A stretch of DNA of 64,000 bases, from the NCBI GenBank assembly GCA_963989385.1, contig OZ022507.1, positions 58,539,400 to 58,603,399 on the forward strand, given 5' to 3'. The translations under genes and the position numbers were made by a program. This document shows positions 37,494 to 49,192 of this stretch, one piece after another (positions within the stretch are counted from its first letter, which is position 1; every line of letters begins with the position of its first letter). The DNA is from Ctena decussata (taxonomy: Eukaryota > Mollusca > Bivalvia > Lucinida > Lucinidae). The notes under the pieces are model-generated. The model saw nothing but the letters and a program-made list of their open reading frames with translations, did not search any database and was not told the DNA's origin.

Positions 37494-37861
37494 GGAAATA
37501 TTAATAATACAGTTTGTAATGGTTTGTAATTTTTGTTTCCAGTTGGCACTTTTGGCACCAAACCAACACATTTCTGGCCGGAAAAGTAGGAAATTTACTC
37601 TCAGATTACTGGCCAGCAAAGCTTACGAATCTTCATCAAAAAGTGCCCTGTGGGTAATTACAAATAACTCCATGCATCATATGCAGGATGTTGAAAGAAG
37701 CTGTCATTGAATGAGTCTGTCGGTTTTTCATACTAGAAAGTTCATGTATGTTTAGTTTCCTTTGGAGACTAAAGATAGCTAGTATACATCATGCAGACTC
37801 TTTCAATTTGATCAGAATGGCCTTTCAATCAAAACAGAGGATTTCCACCAAACTGGGTTCA

Positions 37862-37972
37862 AGGTTATAAAACTTGAGAATAATCTCAAACTCAAAATAA
37901 AGCACACTGATTGGCAGCCAATCAGTGTGCTTTATTTTGAGTTTGAGAATGTACTCAAGTTTTATAACCTCT
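37862..37972. mobile_element. GGTTATAAAACTTGAG palindrome, copy 2
   Basis: Same arms as 25939, but the centre is shorter: CTGATTGGC directly meets GCCAATCAG. The CTTCCGAGCACATGC part is absent. Confidence 0.8.
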
Positions 37973-38224
37973 GGGCCTGATTTCCACAAAACAGTGCTAA
38001 CTATTGTTATGACCATTTCTTCTTTGAGCACAGTTGCCATGGTCATGGAAAAACATCTGAAAATGATTTTTTCCCAGGTCAGGGAAAAGTCAGGCAATTT
38101 TGTTGTTGGTCAGGGAAAGTTGGAAAGTACTTGAAAAGTCAGGGAATCTGAAAATTAATGGCCATGCAGAAAATATATGTATTCTGTTTACAGGGAAAAG
38201 ATATACTTTCTAGAAAGATAGTCT

Positions 38225-38340
38225 GGGCACAATGGGGCTACTCTTAAAGGAAAGAATTTGCTCCATGGGCATGCAAATTTTTTCCTTTAAAAATTACCTC
38301 CAATTACCAAGTGATACAGTTAGCACAGTTGAAGTAGAGA
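38225..38340. mobile_element. MITE-A core copy
   Basis: CTCTTAAAGGAAAGAATTTG, CTCCATGGGCATGC and AAATTTTTTCCTTTAAAAA. Outer parts not recognised. It lies between two segments rich in GTCAGGGAAA words, which may be halves of another repeat. Confidence 0.6.
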
Positions 38341-38588
38341 GTGAAAGTAACTTTTGGATCCATAAAAAGGGTATGGAAAACTGTAAAATGTCAGGGAAAT
38401 ATCAGAGAAAATCAGGGAATTTTGAAATGGAGGTTAAGTGACAACCCTGTATAATGGTGCAAGCCCTGATCAGAATGGTCCTGTAGAAACAGTCTGATCA
38501 GGGTCTACACCGTTTACTAAAGCACTCTTAATTTTAGCTTAATTCTGATATTTTTAAGTCATTAACATTAGTTTCATTCTCATTTCAG

Positions 38589-38809
38589 ATACATTAAAAG
38601 GTTCAAGAAAATTAATCTGAAGGTATTGAAAAACTGGTGCAAGCAGATCCTTAAAGGGCTTTACTATCTTCACACCAGAACGCCCCCTGTAATTCATCGA
38701 GATCTAAAATGCGACAACATTTTCATCACCGGCACGACAGGGTCGGTAAAGATTGGCGACCTGGGACTGGCTACCCTGAAGAACAAGTCTTTTGCCAAGA
38801 GCGTCATAG
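38589..38809 (+). CDS. Wnk: WNK kinase, window exon 2 (catalytic and activation loops)
   Basis: Encodes residues 60-132, completing Thr59 at its start and giving the first base of Gly133. The acceptor is TTCTCATTTCAG and the donor GTATGT. The catalytic loop HRDLKCDN (residues 95-102) has Asp97, Lys99 and Asn102. The metal-binding motif is DLG (116-118) in place of DFG, as in WNKs. Leu117 and Leu119 match the two leucines of the DLGLATL stretch that line the chloride-binding pocket of mammalian WNK1. Ser126 and Ser130 in KSFAKSVIG match the two WNK1 activation-loop autophosphorylation serines (S378 and S382 in the mammalian numbering I know). All this predicts an active, chloride-sensitive kinase, although the catalytic lysine itself is off-window. 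A 33-kb intron separates this exon from the previous one. Confidence 0.97.
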
Positions 38810-39894
38810 GTATGTAACTAAATTTCTGTTGTTTCATTGTAAATGTTCTCTGAAATTCACACAATTTGGCTAAAGTCACAGGATTGGGGACAACATGGCA
38901 CAGAATATTATGATGCTCTGAGCGAAATATGGTTTATGTTAAAGATATTTCTTCCAGACATTTTACTTTTCTTTAGGTATGCACCACTTTCCAGTCCAAA
39001 TCCATCTGATTCTAACAATACATTGATGGTACTACAAACACTTGTACATTAAGGATGCTGTCACAAAATTTCGGTTTACGTCCAGATTATGCCGTCATTT
39101 TAGTTTCAATATTTCTTGTTTAAAATTTTGTGACAGAACTCTTGCCCAAGTTTGAAGCTTTTCTGTTCCATCAAAGTGTCATTAGAATTTACTTATTAGG
39201 AAAGTTTGGGCTAGAAAGTGGTGCAAGGCTCAGTGAGTAAGATTTTCAAAGAGAAATAATAAGCTTTACTTTGACAAAAACAAAGCTTCACTCTAAATTT
39301 TTTGTGCATTAAAACAGAAAGTTCTGAAACCATGTGGTCCCCAATTCTGAATTCAGATAATATGGTTTTAATACTTCTAGTGTTTTGTTCAGGTTAAGGA
39401 AGGTTGAGAATTTCGAAGAAGGTAAGTGTAAACGTTACCTGTCTATATTAGGATCATAAGACAAGCTTTGACATGAGGAAGGTATGACACAAGCAAACGA
39501 CTCCAATACTCAGATCAGCCTGAACATTTGTGCAGTCTGATAGAAGTATTTCATGTTCATATCAATAATCTAGGATGACGGGGTGGAATCATAAATGCAA
39601 AAAGAGAGTACTCGTATCACTCTTATCAGTCTGCATAGATGCACAGATTGATTTGAGACTTTTCCATTTGCAGTTGTCTGAAGCAGGCACCTTTTCTCAT
39701 TTATGGCGCAACTAAATACTTATGGGGGTTTTATGCTCTGTGTTGATTAGTGGCTGTATTACTGCCATAAACCTGTAACTCACATTATCATTAACCTGCT
39801 AGCATTGTAAATACCAGGTTAAGTATCAAAACATGATCAGTTGGAGAAAGGTTAAAAGGTGTTAAACCATTTACCTACATTAATGCCTAGTGTT

Positions 39895-40100
39895 GCATAA
39901 AAGGAACCTTTTGTAAAAGTGTAGCGCCAGATAAAACACCGCAGAATGTGGCATCTGATCAGAGCCTACACTGTTGCATGAAACAAAAGTATTTTGGTAA
40001 AAAAAAATTATTAACTACAATCAGACACCCCTGAAATTGGAAATGGACCTGTCAGAATTATAAGGAAAAAGATTCCATCAGGCATAACTGAGTTAACTAT
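39895..40100. mobile_element. MITE-E copy, diverged
   Basis: GTGGCATCTGATCAGAGCCT, TTTTGGTAAAAAAAA, AATCAGACACCCCTGAAATT and GGAAATGGACCTGTCAGAAT in the family order. Confidence 0.5.
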
Positions 40101-40556
40101 TCAGACTCGTCATTCTGGTCTGTAATGGACTCCTGGAAGTTTGAATTATATTAAATATGTCTGAATGAAAGAGTTGCAAACTTAACAGACCCTAAGTAGA
40201 CTAGGGCCACAGTATCAGAAGATTTATAGTAAATAGCATAAGCCTTTGGTAACCTAATTATAAGCTAAACTGGTACCTGATACCTGGTTTCTTTATATAT
40301 TGCCAACCAAGCAGAATATCATACAGACTTTAGTAAAGGAGGCCAAAAAAATGGATGATGAGTGGGAGAGAGCCTAAAGAAATTAAATGATACTGAGAAT
40401 TCTTAAAGGTAACATTGTGAACTGGCTGACTTCAAAAAGACATAAGAACTGAACAGCATATATAAGGAACTTGTGGTTTGAAATCCATAGTCCCGTTATT
40501 AGGGCTTAAATTCTAGATTCATTGTCTTGGAGTTGGGCTCAAGTTATAATTCTGTA

Positions 40557-41895
40557 TTTATGTCTCCCCCCTTAAGGGTCGGGAGACGTATTGTTTTTCC
40601 CCGGGCGTCTGTCCGTCTGTCTGTCACAAATCGTGTCCGTTCTATAACTTGAAAACCGCTCAAGCTATATTCGTGAAACTTTATATAAATATCAATTAAC
40701 ATGAGACAACGTGCAGAGTGCAAGAATGGTAACTCTGGCATTTATACTTTTTGAGTTATTTCCCTTGGAACTTAGTCCATCACAAAATTGTGTTTCAATT
40801 GTGTCCGCTCTATAACTTGAAAACTGCTCAAGCTTTATTCACAAAACTTCATACAAATATCAATCAACATGAGGCGATGTGCAGAGTGCACAAATGGTAA
40901 CTCTGGCATTTATATTTTTTGAGTTGTTTCCCTTGGAACTTTGTCCATCACAAAATTGCGTCTCAGTCGAGTCCGTCTATAACTTTAAAACCATTCAAGC
41001 TATATTCATGAAAGTTCATACAAATATCAATCAACATCAGACGACGTGCAGAATGCAAGAACCATAACTTTAGCATTTATACTATTTGAGTTATTTCCCT
41101 TAGAAGTTTGTCAGTCACAAAATTGTGTCTCAGTCGTGTCTGCTCTATAACTTGAAAACCATTCAAGCTATATTCACGAAACTTCATACAAATATCAATC
41201 AACATTAGAAGAATTGCATAGTGCAAGAACCATAACTCTTGCATTTATACTTCTTGAGTTATTTCCCTTGGACCTTTGTCAGTCACAAAATCGTGTCTCA
41301 ATCGCTTTATTACTTGAAAACCGGACAAGCTATATTCACGAAACTTCATACAAATGTCAGTCAACACTAGACAACCTGCAGAGCACAGCATTTATACTAT
41401 TTGAGTTATTTCCCTTGGAACTTTGTCATTCACAAAATCGTGTCTCAATCTTCTAAGCTCTATAACTTGAAAACCGTTTAAGCTATATTCATGAAACTTC
41501 ATACAAATATCAGTCAACATATAAATAGACGACGTGCAGAGCACTGTAACTCTTGCATTTATATTTTTTGACAAAAACTAAATATGAATATCTGTCAACA
41601 TTACATGACATGCAGAGCATAACAACTATAACTCTTGCATTTATACTTTTTACTTATTAAGAATCCCTGCTTCAGGGTAGGGAAACATATTGTTTTTCCC
41701 TTGGCGTCTGTCTATTAGTCTATCACAAAATATCTTTACTGGATACGAGCTCATTGTTTGCATGAAAAATGACCAGTATTTGCATTAGAAATTGTATTTA
41801 AAGTTTCCGTTTGAAATTGTATTCAATGACTCATCCTTTTGACATCAGAAAGGGGGGAGACATCTGTTTTTTCGTAGAAAAACAATTCTAGTTAG
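40557..41895 (+). mobile_element. H6: tandem-repeat element with a second internal head
   Basis: Starts TGTCTCCCCCCTTAAGGGTC, then GAGACGTATTGTTTTTCCCC and GTCTGTCCGTCTG. About six monomers near 165 bp carry TATAACTTGAAAACC, CAAGCTATATTC and TTATTTCCCTTGGAAC. A second head-like copy (CATATTGTTTTTCCC, GGCGTCTGTCT) lies at about 41660-41720. The 3' end is AAGGGGGGAGACATCTG. Confidence 0.72.
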
Positions 41896-42666
41896 CCTTT
41901 GAATATCCTCTTCCTCATCATATGGTATCCACATCGACCCAAAACAGTAGAAAAATACTGCTGAAGTGGCTTTAAATCCATTCATTCCCTCAATTTGCTT
42001 CAAAAGTTCCTGGGTGGGTGGTGCTTTTCTTTGTCAGTTTAAGATAACTTAGCTACTCATTTAATAAACTTGTTTCCTTTTATTCCCAGCACAGATTAGT
42101 AGAGCATAAGGTAAGAACTGATTGTGTGTTCAAAGTTTGATATTTTGTTAGGAATTATTCCTTGTCATCATGCAATGCTTATTATCATGTCTAAAAAACA
42201 TTTGTTCATTTCAGCTATTCTATTCTCACAAGAAGAAATGGTACCTTTGTTCTTTATTATGGAGAAGCAGTTGCCAGACTAAATGATTCTGTAATGTCTA
42301 ATAAAAATTTGACTGTACACTTAAAAAACTTATAAGAAAATCTGATTGTTACAATGTACGTAACTTTTTTTTTCACACACATTAAAAGATTTGAATCTGA
42401 GTAAGTACAGTTTCAAGTCTGTAAGTTAAGATTAATGGGAGGACATTATAATGAAGTGAACCAAAAAAGTTGAAGGAAGCTTATTTGAACCTGATATAGA
42501 GCTTTTTTTATATACATTTTCTTTGCATTGCTGTTAGGATAAATATAATAATCTTGTTTTCAAGAGTAATTGAATGAACCATTATAAGGAAAGGCTACCA
42601 TATCTTCTTGTTGAGATTCCAGCCATCTCAAGGACCAATACTAACGAAGGCTTCTCCTCCCGTTTT

Positions 42667-42676
42667 CTCCTTGCAG
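42667..42676 (+). promoter_or_regulatory. Upstream decoy 3' splice site before exon 3
   Basis: CTCCTTGCAG follows a T/C-rich stretch and looks stronger than the acceptor that keeps the frame (42716-42717). Its use would add 41 bases, reading V-S-E-Y-K-D-S and then a TAG stop at 42698-42700 by phase. Confidence 0.5.
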
Positions 42677-42716
42677 TGAGCGAGTACAAAGACTCCTAGG
42701 TCTTTATTGTATTTAA

Positions 42717-42926
<210 letters not shown>

Positions 42927-43328
42927 TAGTTGAGATGAAAAAAGGCCTTATGGCATAAGGGGGCAACAAAAACTTGGATCAGCATTCAGATCTTTGTCCT
43001 TGCTGACTGATCAGCATCGTTTATGACCATACAGATTAAAGAGGAGTTGCAGTTTATAAACCTTGAAAGCGCCAAAAAATCAAACAACAAAACTTATGTT
43101 TCCAAAGTTTAGATTTTTTTTTGTCAAAGATCTCCATTTTACCACACATGTTGACCTAGACAATCGAAAGCAGTATCAGCATTGAGGACGGACATTAATA
43201 ATAGTATCATTTACTGTTATTGGTATGTTGTTGACTGAATTCTCAGTTGACAGCCACGTTGCACAGTAATGACAGTACCAGATGGGTTGATAGCACAGGT
43301 AAGGAAATCAGTATATTACCCCCATGAT

Positions 43329-43405
43329 ATTGAGAGGGCAAACAGTGTAGATCCAGACGAGGTGGCTCATTATGAGCCACCTCATCAGGATCTGTGCTGT
43401 TTGCA
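43329..43405. repeat. MITE-D central palindrome
   Basis: GGCAAACAGTGTAGATCCAG, then GAGGTGGCTCATTATGAGCC and ACCTCATCAGGATCTGTGCT form a long inverted repeat. Confidence 0.6.
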
Positions 43406-43904
43406 AATCTATCTATTTTCAATTTTGGTTCTGTAAGTGTTAATATGAACAGGGAAGACAGATCAGACTGCAGTAAATCTTTGCAGTTCACACATGACAT
43501 ACGATGCCTTTTGTTGTGATAGACTGCAGGTGTAAATCATATAATATTGCAGTGGCCTGATTGTAGTGAACTTGTAGTCTGGTGGTTATGTCAGACAAAA
43601 ACTGAAACACAATCTGTCAAAATTTCATTCATATGATTCACTTCCTTTTTTGCAATTTCAGACTTAAAAGTGTCCATGTCCTGTTAGAGAAAGTATCAGT
43701 TGAGTACCACAACTGGTCATGTAACCTCTTTAGGTCTTGCTTTATCACTTGACCTTTGCAACGTGACTTGTGAATGTGTGGAAAAAAGATGTGAAAACGG
43801 ATATTAGGATATATCCTATCGTACTATTTACCAGGATGTCCTGTCATGCTTTGTACCTGTTAAGAATGAAACTGGTCCCACAGATCAAATAACAGTAACT
43901 CTTG

Positions 43905-43992
43905 CCATGAAAACTCGAAAGATAAAATGGTGCACTTTCAGGGGAAGCAACTCAACTATTTTCAATTTGCGTCCCTTTTCAATTCTGGTCTA
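43905..43992. mobile_element. MITE-A left half
   Basis: GTGCACTTTCAGGGGAAGCA, ACTCAACTATTTTC and GCGTCCCTTTTCA match the left outer part. No palindromic centre follows. Confidence 0.45.
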
Positions 43993-44561
43993 TCCCATAA
44001 CCTTGCAGTGTTGTTGTGGCACCACAGATGACTTTACAACAATTTTAGAACAATGCCTTTCCCCACTATTCCTGTCTTCAGCTGCCCTTGTTGTGCAAGT
44101 AAGGTCGTGTCTACGCCTTAAATGTTGTCTCTGTCTACCTCTTCTTTTTTTTTTCACTGGGCCTTGTAGAGTCGTCTTTGCTAAACTACATGTAGATGAC
44201 CTTGTGATATGGCCATACTACTTCAGTCTCCATTTCTTGACCATGATCAGGAGTTTGTCATATTCTCCAGTGGCTGCTCAGATCTTTTTGTGAACATCCT
44301 CATTGGTATGTTACCAATGAGGACCTTGTATGATATGTTAAGATACCTTACGTAGGATCTCATCTCAAAGGCCTTCTTTCTTTTCTTTAACTCTGCTGTT
44401 AAGGTAGATGACACAAGGGCACACAGAAATATGGATATGAGAATAGTTGCAAACAGTCTATATTTAAATGAAATGTAATATTTTGTATGGGGTATATGAC
44501 ATGTTGTAGCCACACAGTAGGGCATTCTGCTGGTATGATAAACATCTGATATATTTTGTAG

Positions 44562-44650
44562 GGTGTTCTCCCAGAAGCCTTCGAGAAAGTCGACAATCCC
44601 GAAATCAAAGAAATCATTGAAGGTTGTATACGAAATAAAAAGGGTAACAG
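44562..44650 (+). CDS. Wnk: WNK kinase, window exon 4 (C-lobe)
   Basis: Short exon of 89 bases encoding residues 186-214 and two bases of Arg215. It starts in phase 0 after ATTTTGTAG and ends before GTATGT. The peptide GVLPEAFEKVDNPEIKEIIE leads to GCIRNKKGNR. It corresponds to the late C-lobe helices of WNK kinases, where mammalian WNK1 has EVKEIIEGCIR followed by the ERYS segment. The exon alone would be hard to call. Its phase fit with both neighbours and the EIKEIIEGCIR match make it firm. Confidence 0.93.
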
Positions 44651-45044
44651 GTATGTTCAGTTGTTGTATATAGCAAGTAGCAGTGTGTAGTTATTTGTTT
44701 GGCACAGCTGTGCTGAGGAAAGGCCATAAGTTGATATAGTCAGGCAGAAATGGTGCAGACCTTTGCTTTTAACGATACTGTTAAAAAATTCTAAAAAATT
44801 GGGACACCTAAATCAAAATTACTGTAATTGTCTTGAGAAATGAAAGCTTAGTTTTACAGTGTAGTTATGAGTTATAAAGATGCAGATGGGATGGCAAACA
44901 GTGTTGGCCCTCATCAGACTGCTCCTGGGTCTTAACTGTTTGCTCAGACCTATCCCAATATTTAGAATTCTTAAGGTACTCCAACAATATACATGTAGGT
45001 GCACTGTCTTATAAAATGGTGTTATTGCAAGTCACATCTCTGAG

Positions 45045-45196
45045 AAGCACTGGCCTGCTTAGCTAGTGGTCTGGGTTTGAATCCAAGTTGAGGTTGAAAT
45101 CTTTTCAACCATAAACAGGGTTCCATTGCGCTTCACTTTCATTATCGCCTATCCATTAGTTCAGTGTAACTGAAATACCACTGAAAGGGCCATAAA
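45045..45196 (+). mobile_element. SINE-B, forward copy
   Basis: Contains TGGCCTGCTTAGCTAGTGGT, B-box-like GGGTTTGAATCC, AAACAGGGTTCCATTGCGC, CATTATCGCC and an end CACTGAAAGGGCC. These match the other SINE-B copies in order. Confidence 0.65.
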
Positions 45197-45250
45197 ATCA
45201 CAGGTGTTCCATCCATTCATCCATCCATTACATCTCAGGCTTGCCAGTTT

Positions 45251-46151
45251 TAGCTCGCCTGAACGAAAGTTCAGGAAGAGCTATTGTTGTCACCCTGGCG
45301 TCAGCGTCCGCCTCCGCGTCAGCGTCCGCGTCCGGATTGGATGTTTTGGTTAAAGTTTTTTAAAGACCTATATCTCCCTAACCCATGGATGATTCTTTTG
45401 ATACTTGTACTGTAGTTAGATATTGGTCCAAAGTTAACAGGGTATCATCCCCACCCCACTCTGTGACCTTCATGTCAAGGTCATGGACTTAGAAAATTGG
45501 GAGTTTTTTTGGACTGGATGTTTTGGTTAAAGTTTTATAAAGCCCAATATCTCCATATCCCATGGATGGATTCCTTTCATACTTACACTGTAGTTAGATA
45601 TTGGTCCAAAGTTTTCCAAGGTACTACCCCCACCCCCTCAGTGACCTTGATGTCAAGGTCATGGACTTAGAAAATTGTCTTTTTATTGTTTGGATGTTTT
45701 GGTTAAAGTTTTTTAAAGACACATATCTCCTGAACCCATAGATGAAATCTTTTTATATTTGCACTGTAGTAATATTAGTCCAAAGTTTTACAGAGTACTA
45801 TTCCAACCCCGCTCAGTGACCTTGATGTCAAGGTCAGGGACTTAGGCAATTTGGTCTTTATTAAAGTGTTCTAATTGCATACTGATTCATAATGCTTGGC
45901 AGAGATTTAGTTTACACTTGAACTGATGTTAGACACTTTTTTGAGTTTTCACAAAACACTATATACATACCCCACTGGATGACTTTGAAGTCAAGGTCAT
46001 TGACATTGAATTTTGACTTAAAGATTTGGGTTAAAGTTATACATTTATGAACACATAATTTCACAGTGCCACAATGGACTCAGTTGATACTAATACTTGG
46101 ACTGATGTTAGATAATGGTTCAAAGTTTTGATATATCCTAGCCCCCCCCCT

Positions 46152-46202
<51 letters not shown>

Positions 46203-46448
46203 ACACACACACGTCTACCCCTTAGTTCTTTGTCCTCAAGCTCATGGACTTTGAAATTTCATGTGAATTTTTTTATTTAAATTTTATTTTAAGACTTATT
46301 TCTGAGATAGCTTTGTTTATAAATGTGTTATCATGATGGAAATGCTTATCCGAAGTTTTATGCATAGCAGTCCACACCACCATAGCGACTGTGTGATGGG
46401 CAAGCAACTATTCAGGCAAGCTATGCTGTCAGGTGACAGCTCTTGTTG
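45251..46448 (+). mobile_element. H7: long TAGCTCGCC element
   Basis: Hairpin CTGAAC-GAAA-GTTCAG, then CTATTGTTGTCACC and a GCGTCCGC-rich block. Three to four monomers of about 180 bp carry TTTTGGTTAAAGTTTT, TATCTCC and GTCAAGGTCATGGAC. A long C-run plus (CA)n lies at 46142-46212. The 3' end is GCTGTCA-GG-TGACAGC then TCTTGTT. Confidence 0.8.
46142..46212. repeat. C-run plus CA microsatellite
   Basis: Roughly 47 bases of nearly pure C followed by (AC) of about 11-12 units, inside H7. Confidence 0.9.
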
Positions 46449-46773
46449 AGTTTCTCAGTATGGGGTCTTAGTTAGCAGAATGTCTTCTGCATTAAAAGTG
46501 CCAAGTCTTGCATGTGAAAAATATTGCTCAAGTATATTTGATGTTTACCCTTTGAAGTTGCTACAGTATTGACTGCAGGTTGGCAAAACCCATCAGCCTA
46601 ATGAACCTGTTTGATTCTTGCATGGTGTTGCATTAAAAGGGACCTTATGGGGTATTGGTGCAGTCTGATCACAGTGTTCCCTTTTTGCATGAACAATCTG
46701 TGGAACTCTAGGGGTATATGCAGATGAAGACTGATCCATTTGTGCACGTGCGCAGACTGATTTCAGTGTTACT

Positions 46774-46955
46774 CAGTGCTCCAGATAAGAAGGGATAAAA
46801 TGGATAAGTTAGAGATAATTTTCCTTATTTTTTCATTAAAACATACATTGTGACCCCTCATTAGAATTGTCTCGCTGAGACTGTCCTAATGAGGGGTCAC
46901 AATATATGTTTTAGTTGAGAAATAAGAAAAATTATCCTTGAATTATCCCTGTTAC
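46774..46955. mobile_element. MITE-B, right end lost
   Basis: AGTGCTCCAGATAAGAAGGG left end, GTGACCCCTCATTAGAATTG centre and its mirror. The TTATCTGGAGC end is missing. Confidence 0.72.
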
Positions 46956-47733
46956 TGTAGCAACTTGTATTCAGCACCCTTTTCACATCATGCCAGTCAT
47001 TGTAGAAAAAATGTTACAGTTGTAAACAGGTAATCATATGTCATTGCCTCCTGTTTTCTCATTCATATGTTTGTTTAGTACATTTTGTTTGTTTGCACAA
47101 AAGAAAGTTGTTTTTCAGCTACAGAATCTTTTGTCCAAATAGTGTAATAATAAGGTGTTGTTTTAATTAGAACATACCCACCTTAACCCTTTTTCAGAGG
47201 TTGTTCTGTTGGAATTGAATAAAATTTTAGCCTGGTGTGGAACATTCATATGATTCCTTTCTGCCATACAACATTAATAATAATATGCCTTGCAGCTTTA
47301 TATGAATGATATATTCACAGACAGGAAATACTCAGACATTCTTACTCACAACCATTCCAAAATGCATTATAATGGTAATTTTTCCAAAAATTTGAACATC
47401 CAGAATGGTAGGGGAAAAATGCATAGGCAAACAGTATAGACCTAGATTAGCAGTCTGAGCAGGGTCTGCAGTGTTCGCCTTTTCAGCAAGGGCTTTTTCA
47501 AAAAATTAATATAAAAAAGTTGAAGTGTTTAGAGTAAGGTAATTATTGTTCAGATTTTTAGAGAATTGAAGGTTTTCATTATAAATGAAGCACTAAAAGT
47601 TGTGAAAATTAATTGACATAAACTATTTGTGGATTAGCAGATGATGGAATTGTCTAACCTTGAAATAAAGTTAGAAATTTCCTAGCCTTGAGAAAGACAT
47701 TTGTAGCATAATATTTCATTTCTGGTCACATAT

Positions 47734-47970
47734 GAGCCGCGACGCGAGAAAACCAACAATGTGGTTGTGCGCCCCGTGCAGACTCAGATCAGCCTGGACA
47801 TCCGCCCAGTTTGACCAGACTATTCGTTTAGTACTCAAAGGGTAGCAAAGGGTCTCAGCTACCTTCATGCGGACAGCGAAGACTCTGATCAGACTGGGCG
47901 GATGCCCAGGCTGATCTGAGTCTGTGCTGGGCGCACAACCACATTGTTGGTTTTGTCGTGTTGCGGCTCA
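47734..47970. mobile_element. MITE-C copy, well preserved
   Basis: GAGCCGCGACGCGAGAAAAC to TTTTGTCGTGTTGCGGCTC, with CATCCGCCCAG and GGGCGGATGCCCAGG mirrored inside. TATG/CATAT flanks. Confidence 0.82.
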
Positions 47971-48299
47971 TATTTGTAAATTTCAAGAAAGCAGAGCTAT
48001 TCTTGGAATGTCAATTTCAGGACGTAAAAGTTCCTTCAGACTGAAATAAATAATTGATAGAAAAAAATAACAGATAGATGAAAGGTGCAGTTTAATATTA
48101 GAGTAAATCCTGATTCTAATTGAGCTGCATATTGAGAAAATCTGTCTTCAAGCTAACTCTTAACTCGTAGACTGTGAAATAGATCATTTTTCTGACCCTT
48201 TCCAGGGTGTACCCCAGTCTGAGAAGCCATAGTTTCCATAGACTTGGACTGGTTTTGCTCATACTTTGATACAGTAAATATGACATGCCCTTTAAGACA

Positions 48300-48810
48300 T
48301 AAGGTGAATGGATACACTTTCAGGGAAAACAACTCTATCTTTACTCCATTGCTTCCCTTTTCAGTGAAAGTCAATTTTTGAAGGAAAGAATTTGCTCCTG
48401 TAGGAGCAGCCGGGCCGGGTAGCGCAATCGGTAGGGCACCTGACTCGTAAGTCAGAGGTCCTGGGTTCAAATCCCGGTCTGGCCACATACTTTCGTTTCT
48501 CCTTCCGCTGATTCAGGAAGGGCAGTTGTCAGTTACTGGCGAAAGTATGTGCACTTAGTACTGGTTAACCGCTTAGGAGGTCTAAGCCTGCCCAGGAATA
48601 GTGTGGTTAGGTTAACTGGCCGTCCCGACATGACCTTAGCTGTTTACCGTGGACGTTAAGCACCAAATCAACCAACCAACCTGTAGGAGCAAATTCTTTC
48701 CTGTAAGAGTAGACCCCATTTTGGAGGGCTAGCTTCTCCGGGGAAGGAAACAGAAGTCAGTAAAACGTTTCCCTTTGTAGAAATGACATAAAACATGGTG
48801 GTGTATTCAT
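48300..48810. mobile_element. MITE-A interrupted by SINE-A
   Basis: Left half 48300-48408 (AAGGTGAATGGATACACTTT, AAGGAAAGAATTTGCTCCTG) and right half 48681-48810 (GGAGCAAATTCTTTCCTGTA, GACCCCATTTTGGAGGG) would join at CTGTAGGAGCA. Confidence 0.85.
48409..48680 (+). mobile_element. SINE-A nested in MITE-A
   Basis: Forward full-length copy flanked by CTGTAGGAGCA at 48398-48408 and 48681-48691. The target is the centre of a MITE-A palindrome. Removing the SINE and one repeat restores that palindrome, so the SINE is younger than the MITE. Confidence 0.94.
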
Positions 48811-49192
48811 ACACATTAGAAAGAATAGAATTGCAAGCTATTAGCTTTAAGTGTACAATGTGTAGGAGGAAATGATTGCTTGCCTAGATTGCTGCACATT
48901 TATCATGAGAAAAGGTTTATATTTCCAGAAATTTCTGAATTAAGCAAGTGAGGGTGATTGGGTCTCAAAAATATCTTTTCAAGAATAACAGTAGTTGTAC
49001 CTAGCAATATGAAGGATAACTGAGTATAACAAACACCCACAGTCATGTTTGCTGTTTGAAACACAGAGTCCAGTTACCGCCTGGGCAAACAGTGCATGTA
49101 TGCATGCTAGTCTTGTGTGTGCAGATTGTTTATGCGCCAAGGCAAGTTTCTCTCAATTGTGACAGTAATAAAACTTATTTCTTGTTCTCCAG

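Larger units (their letters stand above)
5547..38588 (+). other. 33-kb WNK intron splitting the kinase domain
   Basis: GT-AG intron between Thr59 halves. It contains most of the SINEs, MITEs and tandem-repeat elements of the window, a LINE 3' end and an assembly gap. I found no further WNK exon and no other credible gene. Stretches where I see nothing beyond simple sequence are roughly 13570-14290, 14520-15080, 21400-23400, 24770-25930, 26330-27000, 28200-28700, 28900-29400, 31260-31900, 32870-33620 and 35900-36860. Long first introns are usual sites for enhancers, but I cannot point to one with confidence. Confidence 0.85.
44651..49192 (+). other. WNK intron between exons 4 and 5
   Basis: GT-AG intron, phase 2. 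It holds a tRNA-type SINE-B (45045-45196), element H7 (45251-46448), MITE-B (46774-46955), MITE-C (47734-47970), and a MITE-A carrying a nested SINE-A (48300-48810). 46960-47420 and 48810-49190 show nothing clear. Confidence 0.85.

Noticed and set aside
43907..44293. 128-codon open frame as an exon or gene
   Set aside because: It starts within a MITE-A half copy, shows no recognisable domain and lacks convincing splice borders.
49056..49192. Upstream extension of exon 5
   Set aside because: Sequence before 49193 has no WNK wording and contains the pyrimidine tract of the acceptor. Phase with exon 4 fits only at 49193.
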